Translations under genes and position numbers: made by a program
Part shown: piece after piece, positions 11,273 to 21,559 of the stretch
Layout of the letters: each line of letters opens with the position of its first letter
Numbering within the stretch: position 1 is the first letter of the stretch
The notes under the pieces: generated by a model
Told to the model about the DNA's origin: nothing
The model's database searches: none
Seen by the model: the letters and a program-made list of their open reading frames with translations, nothing else
From: Marsupella aquatica
Lineage: Eukaryota > Marchantiophyta
Direction: 5' to 3'
NCBI GenBank assembly: GCA_973895155.1
Contig: OZ316896.1
Span: forward strand, 6,014,001-6,078,000
Length of the DNA: 64,000 nt

Positions 11273-12290
11273 CAGACCTTCTTGTTCTCGCATTGCGTTG
11301 AGGAAAACATTACCTTTTCTGCAATCTTGTCTCTAATGGTGTCTGGTCGATACCGTGGAAGCCTACACTGCTCCTCTGGGCAGTGAGTGTGATCCTTGTA
11401 CACCCCTCTATACAAGATGCACCCACCTGGGCACATGTGGATAGTCTCTAAAGCCAATCCAATTGAGGCTAACAACTTCTTAGCCTCCCTCACACATCCA
11501 AGGAGAGTGTTTGGTTGGGGCAAGAGTTTGTCGTGGAACAATTGGAAGAGTGCATCTGTATGGACATCCAAACCATTGAAAACTCCTTGCAAATTCAACA
11601 TCAACAAAGTTGCACCCAACCTGGATTTGCAAAACCACAAACACCAGACTTTTTGCAGTTAGTCCAAGTAGCTAGATGGCATGCCTGGCACTACAACTTA
11701 GACTGCCCAATATTCACTGGATGAAATTCCAGAGTTGTGATCAGTTTAGGACAACCTTACCGTGAGGATGGAGATCCCTCAAATAGTGGTGTTCTGGCTT
11801 CAGCCTCCAAGTGATCCCAATCTTCTTGATCCACTTCCATGATAGGGTGCTCGGCGTCAGGTGCATGAGGTCCAAAGTGAACGTCAATAAGGTGGGCAAA
11901 GGCATCTTCTTCAAGGATAGGGTCATCTCCCTCATCTCCCTCATCGTCAACATCATCATCCAACTCTCCATCATCATCCAACTCTCCATCATATGCATCA
12001 TGGTACTCTTCATCCTCATCGTCCATCTCATCATGGTCAAGGGGCTGACCCTCAGCATCCTCCTCATCTGAGAAATGTAAAGTGGCACGTACGTGAAAGG
12101 CACGGGCTGATGTAGTCATCATTGATGGGTGAGGTGTGGGAGTAATATGTACACCATCCTAGAGTTTTCAATATGCAATGATAGATCAAATTAGAGAAAG
12201 GGTTTTCGTGATAAAGCTTACAATGAAACATCAATAATGAAAAATGCAAGGGTCACCCCATAATGAATATGTCATGTACACATGTAAACA

Positions 12291-13078
12291 TCAATGCCAA
12301 TCATAATCTACGAGAATCTCTTCCCCTGCTCTAATGGTGCGGGTAGGATGTGTCAAGATGTAATGCGTGCATGCTACAGGCAAATGAGGGTGACTCTGGT
12401 CATGGAACTCGTGCCACTCAGCGATTGGGCTAAACCCTAAATGCCGAGAACCAATAGTGCTATTGATGTAACCCGCTGAGTTCCCTGTGCGAGGTGGGTA
12501 ACCATCAATCTGAGCATACCTAGGGTCCAACTTTAGTGACATGCCATATCAACTAAAGGTTGGGCACTGTCAGGACAAGATGCGCCATCTCGCCGCCAAA
12601 TACTTGGGCCCATAGAATGGAAACAACTGAGGCAAATCATTGGGTGCACAACCAGTAGGGACCACAATATCCACAAGAGCAAATACTCCAAGTCCTACAT
12701 GAGTCCCCAATGTGGAGGGGAGGATGACCCATGGGTGGTCCCAAACTATAATAGGCTCCCAAAGCGGGAGGTCCATAGGCGGGTCCATAGGAGTCCAAAC
12801 TGGGCTGGGAAGGAGTCCTTTAAGATGTCCAAGGCTCTCCCTCGCAACTGTCTCAGTGCCCGGGACACCAATGCATCAAGAAAAGGGCATCGGGGTGGAA
12901 CAATCCTAGGTGGACAGGACTCAATCGATTGGGGTCTAGTGGTCACCACTACTCCCCTCTCAATAGGGTGCATCCTAAACACTCTCCCCCTCCTATGAAA
13001 TACACGGTCTATCTCCCTCAATGTGGCTGGCAAATTGGATGGATGCATGGATGAGTGGTGCGAGTGCACGATATGCAA
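12291..13078 (-). pseudogene. SET-domain module inside the transposon locus
   Basis: Frame 12788-12291 reads as a SET (lysine methyltransferase) domain: LGTHVGLGVFALVDIVVPTG (GxG motif, cofactor-binding side), LFPFYGPKYLAARW, QIDGYPPRTGNSAGYINS (Asn-Ser motif) and IRAGEEILVDYDW (GEE..DY motif). Two in-frame TGA codons (12.57-12.55 kb) interrupt one continuous domain; both fit CGA-to-TGA changes. An upstream frame (13078-12830) has a conserved-looking basic sequence and joins by a frameshift or intron. The module sits between the transposase-associated domain (13.3 kb) and the acidic start of tnp2 (12.1 kb), on the same strand. The order is seen directly; capture of a host SET gene is inference. 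It might instead be a standard component of this element family. Confidence 0.7.
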
Positions 13079-13239
13079 TGACTCTCAAGCGGTCCACAGG
13101 CGAAGATCGCACTACAACAGGAATTTGTTCCACATGTTCACCAAAACAAGTTTAGAATATGACAATCAAAGAATATGACAATCAAAAAATAATTCAAGGA
13201 AGGAGATGTTATCATAATTGCAATATCCAACAAAATTGT

Positions 13240-13888
13240 ATTACCTCTCGAGTTGGGGGGGGTGTAACGACCATGGATCCCTAAATGGCTAAGGACAATG
13301 GTCCTCTCGTGTAAGACAACACCCTTGCATTGTCTGCAAGGGCAAGGCATCTTGTGAAATGGCCCAATCCCCTGAAGAGCAGCCATGGCCTCTCCAAATC
13401 CATCAGCACGATGGGAGCTTCGGCCTCTCTTGCCCTCGGAACGATGTCTGCGTCGATGACGATTGGATCGGTGATGCCTAGATCGATCATACGTTTGGTG
13501 AGTAATCTCTCTCCCGGTCTGACAGGTCATCCCTCCCCCTATGATGATGGTCATCTCTGCGTTGGGTGTAAGTACCCCAACCATAGTCCTCATAGGATGA
13601 GTCATCCCTCCTCCTCCCTCCCTCGTCATTCCTCCTCCTCCGCCGCTCGTCATCGCTCCTATAGCCCAATGAAGCTGAACTCCCCCTATGCCAATGATGG
13701 TGTCTATGTCGGTGAGAACTACCGCCATGCTCATCATCATCGTCATACGAGTCATCCCTTCGCCTATCCGACTCATCATACATCCCCCTATGATGATGAT
13801 GGTATCTGTGCCGACGATGTCTGCCCCCATCATGGTCCGATGCATAGGTTGCCATGTCCCCTGTGATCAAATTTACAAAGGCCCCCAC
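13240..13888 (-). pseudogene. Transposase-associated domain with Arg/Asp/His-rich leader
   Basis: The leader (13888-13490) is extremely rich in Arg, His, Asp and Ser (HRRHRYHHHHRG, DERRRRRNDEGG) and looks disordered and nucleic-acid-binding. After a frame change near 13.49 kb it continues GKRGRSSHRADG and MPCPCRQCKGVVLHER...VLSHLGIHGRYTPP. That CPC..CK...HL...G...Y pattern is the N-terminal transposase-associated domain of plant tnp2 proteins. A good splice donor (TCGAG|GTAATA) follows at about 13.24 kb. Probably the first exons of the transposase gene, upstream of the SET module. Confidence 0.6.
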
Positions 13889-13959
13889 AACATATTAAAC
13901 CCCAAGCATAAACTATCCCGCAATGTTAACCAAAATAGCGTCCAGCCACACAATGTTCT

Positions 13960-14150
13960 TCGCAAATTAACGTCGTTGTTTAGGTTGCGGGGAACAAGCC
14001 AAATTTAATTTACGTAGCTATGTACTACGTACTTAATAAGTTAACGTCATTGGGTATGACATAATTATGTGTAACGTCACCACTAAACCCTACACCCCTG
14101 GTTAACGTTGTGATTAGCAACGTTAAATTAGGGTAACGACGGGTCTCCAA
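13960..14150. repeat. ACGTCG motif array 4, between divergent genes
   Basis: About ten motif copies in 190 bases between the start of the minus-strand transposase-side gene (about 13.89 kb) and the plus-strand gene starting at 14274. In this position it could act as a shared promoter or transposase-binding regulatory block. Confidence 0.7.
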
Positions 14151-14273
14151 GGTTTGTGGGTTGCTGCTGTTTTCCTTTAACAAAACATCGGGAAGTGACT
14201 CAAATGTGACTCACATTCAACATTAATTCAACACTTCCCCTCTCCCCCTCTCGACCTCCTATCTTAACAGTGA

Positions 14274-16147
14274 ATGACTATGGCTCATCCAAGCTATCTC
14301 CCTTCCAGTGGAGAATTTGATGTAGACTTGGTGGCTATGGATGATCCAGGGGAGGTAGAAAAGGTGCGTAAAGCTATGCAATCGACACATTCGTTGATAC
14401 ATGCTTTCAACTAGAGTTGGAAGTTCTTGGGAGGAAAAGGAAGCAAGGAGTCTCAGTTTCTGGAGTACCTGGAAAATATAGAGGCCAATGCTCCTGCCCT
14501 CGATGATTATGTGGAAACTGAGAATGCAACGCTCTTGGGGGAGGATTGTGGGCCTTCGATTGATGCTCTCATCTCCTTCCCGTCCCTACTAGATGATGGG
14601 TGGGATGATCTTGCCTTCAATGGAATGCAGCCTAATTCTCAGGCACCTAGTGGGACCCCAATCAAGAGCGTGGTCAGGGTAGCACATGACAGATTCCAGC
14701 CTGATCAGGATCGGGACTCTCGCAGGCGAAGGAGGCATCATGATAGAACACATAGCAGCAATAGCAGCCTTGATGAGAGAAGACGGAAGGGGAAAGGGAA
14801 GGAGTATAGAGATGCAGATCCACACAATAGAGGTACATACAAAAGAAGAAGAATAGAGGGAGATGCAAGGGCAGACAGAAGAGAGAGGTACTCACCTCAG
14901 CGTGAACGTCACTCCCACAAGAAGCGACAACCTTCTCATGTGCGACCTATAACTACTGTTGTGAGTCAAGACAAACTCCCAACCATCACCTTGGATGCGT
15001 TTGATGCTAGGCCGGATGTTCTGGATGAGAAGGCCCTCACAAATCGAGTGCAGATGTGTTGTGCCAAGCACTGTCCTGGTTGGACAACTTGGAAGGATCT
15101 CGCACAGAACCCAAAGAAGTTTCAGCTCCTCTTGAACGATGTGCAAGCTAGGTTTAGGAACGGCCGTGAAATAGACTACAGGCACATCAGACAGAAGATC
15201 GTAGGCTACCTTGCAGATTGGAGGTTTAGATGGAGAAACAAGGTTCAAAAAATGAGATGCCCAAGGACAGAGCAATACCTGAAACCAGAAGGAATGAGCG
15301 ACGCCGACTTCAAGTTGATCGTGGCTGAGTTGGAAGCAGCACCTGACACCCCAGTAGGCAAGCGAGTGCACATGGGGGACAAAGCTGCTGCAGCCCACAA
15401 ATCAAATGGCCACCTACGTGTGACCAATTTCTAGGGCCATGGAGGATGGCAAGGCTTCCTCGCAACCTATGGAAGTCCCCAACCCTCTTCAAAGCACAGC
15501 TTGCTCATGCTTCGGTCGCTGCAGTGAGAACATTAACTTAATGTCGTTTTTACGTTCTAACGTCGCAAGTTCTCCATTTTACGTCTACCCACCCTACGTA
15601 CACCCTACCTAAAGTCGGCTCTCACAATGTTACATTTAATTAACGTCGTTAGGTACATTATACTTAACGACGGTGGTGACGACGTTCTCCAATTTCCTGC
15701 ATAAACGCAAGTCTGGAGCCAACGCCAAGCCAAGTGAGCAGGAGCGGCTCTATTCAAAACGCTATGGCCTGACGGCCCTATGGGCTAAGCTGGACTCTGT
15801 CCCGAAGGACCACCCAATGGTAAGTTACATAGTCAGGTTAGGTTCCTTCTATACTAGGTTTTGCATCCACTATTTGCAGGAGGTAAACTGATCCCTTATG
15901 TCATGTGCAGGAGGATTGGAGTCCTCCAAAGGGGTTAGTGGCACGGCCCATTGCGGAAGATGAGGAGGTAGATCATGGAGGGGAGGAGCCTGATACACAT
16001 GAGGAGGCCTTAGTAGGCTGTGGGCAGGAGGGCAGTTTAGGTACACAAGGCCGGTCATCTTCTGACCTCTCCCCTCCAGTGGAGACTGATAGGGGTCATA
16101 CCAGCCATAGACGACGGAGAGAGAGATTTACATTTCCATATACATAG
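14274..16147 (+). CDS. Second element protein: basic, possibly DNA-binding
   Basis: Divergently arranged second gene of the tnp2 element, probably the TnpA-like partner that binds the motif arrays (inference from position). A start at 14274 gives MTMAHPSYLPSSGEF...GEVEK. A 51-base intron (14364-14414) joins this in frame to SWKFLGGKGSKESQFLEYLE. The long exon to about 15430 has a basic region (RDSRRRRRHHDRTH, ERRRKGKGKEYR, TYKRRRIEG) followed by a compact domain (CCAKHCPGWTTWKDL, FQLLLNDVQARFRNG, VGYLADWRFRWRNKV). Further exons at about 15673-15820 (KPSEQERLYSKRYGLTALWA) and 15911-16147 (acidic, ends with TAG) join across GT-AG boundaries. The link over motif array 5 is unresolved because a stop occurs at 15432. 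No named family is recognised. Confidence 0.55.
15525..15690. repeat. ACGTCG motif array 5
   Basis: About nine motif copies in 165 bases between two coding blocks of the plus-strand element gene, probably intronic or in a 3' untranslated region. Confidence 0.65.
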
Positions 16148-19018
16148 ATAACACCCTGCAATAGGTCTTATTGTTCACATGTTTGTTGTTCCATTGATTC
16201 GCAGGGCAACAACATGAGTATACAGATACATATGAACATAAGTTTACACCATATAGATAGTTTAGTTATCCAGCCTTTTATAAAGACATTGACATAGGAT
16301 TTCACCTGTTATCAATATCAAAGCATAAATTTCCTCTGTGACAGTGAAAGATCGCCCTTGCTTACAGTTTAGACTAGTTAGACTCCTTACGCTATTACCC
16401 AGGTGAAATTATTCACTGGGCCTGTACTGGGTGACAGTATTACTCTAATGCTGTGTCCACAACATTGAGCATAGGCCATAATCTCTCTCCAGGAATAGAC
16501 GGACGATATCTATTCACCCCTCCAGTGTCTTCGTTCAGCCCCCGCCACTGGAGTGAGATCATATTTCATTCATACGATTTCGTGTCCCATGTTTCTACAG
16601 CAATGTCTAGACGGTTGCGGGGAGACATGGGCCGGAAAGAGGCGAGCCACCATAGCATTCTATTTATTCTAAATCATCATTTGTTCATACAGAGGCGACA
16701 TTCAGACATTCAAGTAATTTTGCACATTCAAACATTTTAGATATGCAGCTACGTGTCCGTGATGTAGCACCTGAACCAGTTGGTCGCCCTGAGGGCTAAG
16801 GGTGAGCCGAAGTCGTAAGTCGCGACGATCGAGACACAAAGGGAAAATGCCAAATTGAAACAATGATAACTTTCCAACGAGAGCTCCGTTGGAGGACTTC
16901 TTGGGTGCGTTGAAAAGCTCTAGAGGGCTACATTCTCTTGAGATCATCTGAGTCTAGGGGTGCCATAGGTTGTGAGGGGTTGCGGGGCTATCTCGCTCGC
17001 TTGTCAAATTCTGTCAAAATAGCAGCCAAGCCGCGTTTAGTCTCTCAAGGGAGCTTGCGTTGGGGAGGCAAAGTCAAGTAGGCATGGAGGTTGAGTTCCA
17101 AGGGTACTTGGCCCCTAGACCCACCAGTGGGGCGAGAATCAAGAGTTTGTTGTTGGAGTCTGGGTCATTCTGGTCCCGACGTGTTGAGACAAGCTTAGTA
17201 CAAGCCTCGGATAAGCTTTAGGACAAACTATGCTTATTGGGCCATGAACATGTCCTGAAAGCAGGGCGGTCAGTCGGTGATGGATAGGTACAAGGGGGAA
17301 TCCGGGTTGCTCCCAAGGAAGGAGCTATTCTGGACAAACAGTGGATGTCGTTCTGGTTTTGGCTTATGGCATCGAGAGGACCTATCACTGACCTACTTAC
17401 CAATGTTTGTTGAGCTTGAGTTAGGATGCTAGACTTGGGAGATCTAGATCCTGAGGGGTTACTTATTGAGACGCTTGGTTGCTTGTGCAAACAGTGAGGA
17501 TTGTTGAGTAGCAGTCGTGTTGGAGAGCAAGTGTGGCTTTGTATGGGAGGGGCCACAATTGGTGTAAGGGACACCAGGTTGCTTACTTAAGGTATTCCGT
17601 GGAGGTGTTCTGGCACCGGGAGCAATTAGGCATGGGTGCTAGGATTGGTGAGGGCGTTGGGTGGCTAGGTCCATCACTATGTTCCCTCCAAAAGTGAGTT
17701 ATTAAATTGACAATACACCATTTTTGGCAGGTTTCTTATTAGAATAGTAAGATTGACACCTCTTGCATTGGCCAAGGCACAATTTGTTGATGGAAGTTAC
17801 CTCAATGGTATCTTTCTAAAACTATCCTTACTTAGTTATTTGTTATTCATACATGAATTCCAAAATAATTGAGTAGAGACTACTTTGTTGGGATTTGGAT
17901 ATGCAGAGTTGCGCCCAAGATTGTGGGCGACATTGAAAGATTATTTAAATAAGCAATAATTTTAGTCAGGTTTTTGCAATCTTCTGTTGGTGTCCATGGC
18001 ATGAAATTTACCTTGTCCACCACACCAAAACTACAAACAATTATCAAACAAATTTTGCTATGTGTTCGATACAATTATAAAAAATTGATTATTCATTTTA
18101 ATACTATGTCTTCTAGCTAACTTTAATCTATAATTACATATTTACCACAATATAGTCCACAATGAGGGCCTTTTTCTTCAGAGCCGCTACTAAAATCTAA
18201 TATTTATGAGAAAATGTGGAAAAACCAATAGCACAATATGATTGGTTAAATTCAAATTTTGGGGGAAGAGAAGATCTAAGTCGGGCGCCCTTATTATCTC
18301 CATGAATCTCATCCGTCTTTAATGGGCAATCTATGGCTCAAATAAAAGATCTCAATGAGATCTACAGATGAATTTTTTTGTTGTTAAAATGATTGAATAG
18401 TTTTAAAATGAGAATAAAAACCAAATCCAAACCATCCTGACCATTGATTTGATCTTTGCTGAAATCTATAATGTTCATTGCATTTTGCTAATAAAAATAT
18501 TTTTTGTCCATATTAAAAGGTGATCTACAACGCAAATGAAAGATCTTGAGGAGATCTATGGTCTGGTCTTTTCTGTTTCAAAAATGAGTATATATCTTTA
18601 AAAATAAAAATAAATGATTTTTGTTGCTTCCTCCTCTTCCTCCTGCCCAATACTTGTTTCCATTAAACTTTCATGTTTCTTTATGGCTGTATAGTCCTAG
18701 AGATAACAAAATTGGAGATGAGAGATAACAATCACCGTATCTATTCAACCCGTGTTTATTAATTTACCTAATTTTTTATTCATTTATCCAAATTTTTCTG
18801 GCCTCTTTACTCCCCCCCTCTCCCCTCATCGCCCTTTCTTTCCTTGCTTTCCCCTTTTGCCCTCCCAGTGCCTCGCCTTTCCTCCTCCCACTTTTTCTTC
18901 CCTTTAACACCATTAGAAAGATGAAAAAGAAGTTAAAAAATGGAAAAAAGACAATTAATCTCCAAAAAATTAAATCTCTTTTTTAAGAGCAAAAGCCAAA
19001 ATAATTTAATGTCAATCT
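16148..19018. other. Spacer; possible LTR-retroelement debris, no gene
   Basis: No ORF with family motifs. 16.75-17.65 kb is GC-richer than its flanks and non-coding in appearance, as in an old LTR or untranslated retroelement region, but I could find no TG...CA ends, primer site or second copy. Beyond 17.7 kb the sequence is AT-rich and includes two palindrome repeats (18.35 and 18.55 kb). Confidence 0.4.
18347..18363. repeat. Palindrome, member 2 of GATCTC/GAGATC family
   Basis: AGATCTCA-A-TGAGATCT, preceded by CTATGGCTCAAATAAA as in member 1 at 2.62 kb. A poorer relative (AGATCTTGAGGAGATCT) lies at 18541-18557. Confidence 0.6.
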
Positions 19019-19019
19019 T

Positions 19020-21559
19020 CACTGATCAACGTAATTAGTATCACACACATTATTTGAGAATAAAAGTTTTTGAAGGATGTCACCATAATTAAGGTGTGTG
19101 AGACTATATAAGAAGTTTTTAATTTTTAAATGTTTTTGCTATATAAGAAATGAGTAAATACATGTTATTCAATTTTAAAGTAAGGGAGATTATTTTTTGT
19201 GACCCACAAATAGTGTGTGATGAACATTTAATTAATGTGTGTAACTTATGAGTTTTTCTAGCTGGTAAAATCAAAAACATATTTAATTAAATATGATTAA
19301 GAATACAATTCCTATGACAATTGACTAAACTTCCTACTTGTAATTCTGTAATCTGAGTTTACTTGGACAATCCATTTCCAAATCGAGAATTGTCATGTCC
19401 AGATTCATCAATGTGTGATTTGAAATTATTGTTTTCAAACTCAAAATCCATAAGTGATTTTGCTTTAGAATCAATACTACTAATCTATGGTAGAATTGCG
19501 GGAACAACGTCAATCTTTGTATCTTGATCAGGTACATGTCGCATAGAAGGCATAAGGGTGCCTTCAAAATAAATCATATATTTTTAAATCAAATTTTGAA
19601 GATTTGGATTCAATTGTTGTTTTTGCCACACTCCATTGATATCAAGGAAATACCACAACAACTTGTTCAATCTTTCCTTGTATACGTTATCCCAATGTGC
19701 TTGTCTTGTTGTTGATTGACCTTCTATACAAATTTTGCAGCAGACTTTAAGAAAAATTGGTTCACAGGATTCTTAACTGCTCCAAAATTCTGAATTTTGA
19801 AATCCTCATGACTGTCTTCAACTTGTGCTTCTCTCAAACATCATTATGTCCATGCATCCTTGATCTTGGAGATCACAAACAAATCACAAGGTTGCGTCTT
19901 ATCAATGGGGCATGGAAATAAGTTGCATATGGTAGCATTCGATCTTTGTAGTGTTGTGAAAGAGGTTCTATCATGTAGTCATGGCCCTTGAAATTGTTGA
20001 CAAAAATCACTCTCATTTGCCCGCCTTAAAGATTGGTGACTTGGCACCATGGTTCATTCAACCATTGATTCCAATAACTCTTGTCACGAAACCATTCTTT
20101 GCATATCTATATGCAACACCAAAAATTGTATCCTCCATATTCCTAATAGGATGAGAGCAATGATCATTCTAGAAAACAATCATAGGAACCTTTCTGATAG
20201 ACGAGATGATAGATTGAGACCGTCCAGTGAGACGTATGATCATGGTCATGCCTTGCCCACTAGAAACTACTTATGCATACTTGACATTGTCATCACCACA
20301 AAATCTCAATGTTGACAACGAAATGAGTTTCATCAGCATTTTCAACAAGGTCTTCATTTAGGGTACATCATTGCTTCCAACTCTCTCTTGAGTTGTCCCA
20401 TATGGAAAGCCATCTTGCTTCTTTGCACTCACCATCAGTTTCCTTGTTTGTGCCCTGCCAACAATGTTACATTTTCCCATAAATCTTTGAATTCAATGAA
20501 GTGTAATCTTTTTTAAGATAGGAATTTCTCCTGATTAGAGGATTAGTTGATTCGTCAAGCATATGCTTTGCCAACTATTGCAAAAGCTTTGGTGAAAATT
20601 CACTCTTAATTGATTGAACTTGTCCACTATAGACTAGTACAACCATGTAACCCAATCCTCTGTCTTCCTGTCTTGACCTTCTCTTGCCTTCCGCAATATC
20701 TTTTGAATGATTTCATCCTGATGGATATTGATGGAGTTTGTCCTTTTGTTGATTTGCAACCAAATTGCTTGAAATCTACAACCTTCTTGAGATTTGCATT
20801 TTCACTACCTTGAAATAATGATGTGAAGTCCTTAATAGTCCTTGAACATAGTTCAGCTTGGCCATTTGCCTCTTGATCTCGCCTCATCCATGAAACTATC
20901 TTCGTACAATCTTATATGGTCACGACGTATTGAGATGTTCTCTTATGCTTTGTTTGCACTGCTTTTGTACGTGTGACTTATTGATCTGGAAAACAAGTTT
21001 CAGGTAGTGAGTTTTTTGGAACATCTTTGACAAGCCTACAAGTAGTGACAAAACTCCAATCCTCCCTATATTCCTCACTCTAAGTCCAGATTGAGAAAAT
21101 GCGGATATCAGAGGCAATGCAACTAGAATGGAAAATCCATTGTGGAGAATGCGAGGGAGAATGTTGTGATTTTTAAACTTGAGAACACGCAAAAAAATTT
21201 GACAAAAATATTACAAGATTGGTAAATAGATTTAGCAAAAATTTAGGCAAAGTTGTGGTCGGGAGCATATTAGGAGTGCTCCACCGGGGAGACCTATAAA
21301 GCCTATATAGTTTGATCCTAAGTTTGACCTTGGTTTTGTAAAAATCATCCATCAATTTTCAAACAAATATTCCTTTATACTCTCATGAAAACATTTTTTT
21401 TTCTTAGTGTAGTGATATTTTTATGAATGTATAGAAAATTAGTAAGAAACTTAATTTTGTAATTTTTTGAAGATTTGTATTCACACCCTTAATAGTGTGT
21501 GTAAGACTATTTACGCACGGAGACTAAATAAATTATGATACCAAATACGGTAAACAATG
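19020..21559 (-). mobile_element. Tc1/mariner-pogo-like element, 2.54 kb
   Basis: The element is bounded by imperfect inverted ends beginning CACTGAT (left) and, on the other strand, CATTGTTTACC (right). TA follows the right end; the left flank is TT, probably a mutated TA duplication. Both subterminal regions (about 230 bases on the left, about 80 on the right) align with the 480-base element at 31800-32279, which is its inverted internal-deletion derivative with intact TA duplications. The interior holds a decayed DDE transposase on the minus strand. Confidence 0.75.
19330..20890 (-). pseudogene. Decayed DDE (Tc1/pogo-like) transposase
   Basis: Minus-strand translation in shifting frames shows DLVENADETHFVVNIE (first catalytic Asp, about 20.32 kb), VKYA and VSSGQGMTMIIRLTG, FQNDHCSHPIRNMEDTIFGV, and FVNNFKGHDYMIEP (about 20.0 kb). 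In the last the second catalytic Asp (normally FVDNxxGH) is Asn. Several stops and frameshifts lie throughout, so it is inactive. The order of motifs is that of DDE_1-type transposases and agrees with the element's TA target duplication. Confidence 0.7.

Larger units (their letters stand above)
8271..12122 (-). pseudogene. tnp2-type (CACTA/EnSpm) transposase, decayed
   Basis: This is the DDE-type transposase gene of a CACTA-like DNA transposon, read through phase-consistent introns. Exons are about 12122-11761 (acidic, ends TPLFEGS), 11620-11314 (MLNLQGVFNGL...CPGGCILYRG...CPEEQCRLPRYR), 11013-10509 (VFRYFPITPQLQHLY, LGLAIDGVNPY with a catalytic Asp, PPWLAMK), 10406-10093 (ACPSCG, WDLPYWR), 9978-9560 (LLDPMHIEVNVAKNLVKHI, KSHDYHKLIQRVLP), and from 9404 on (DUF4218: CNMEKVFPPCIFDMQLHLLCHLVDE, then MYWVERFMK). 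A DUF4216-like C-terminus follows (8640-8271: CGTVLDILDVHF, DECGFYWVD). It is broken by at least three nonsense codons: a Gln-type position near 10.22 kb, a stop after GPVHAC near 9.23 kb, and a Trp-type position near 8.42 kb. Introns and domain order are otherwise preserved, so inactivation looks fairly recent. Confidence 0.88.

Noticed and set aside
13106-13125. CACTACAACAGGAA, which looks like a CACTA terminal repeat
   Set aside because: It lies inside the element between coding blocks, has no partner terminus, and on the coding strand works equally well as a splice acceptor (TTGTAG). A chance match is likely.
16750-17660. A complete LTR in the GC-richer block
   Set aside because: No TG...CA boundaries, primer-binding site, polypurine tract or second copy could be located, so it is left as an unassigned spacer.
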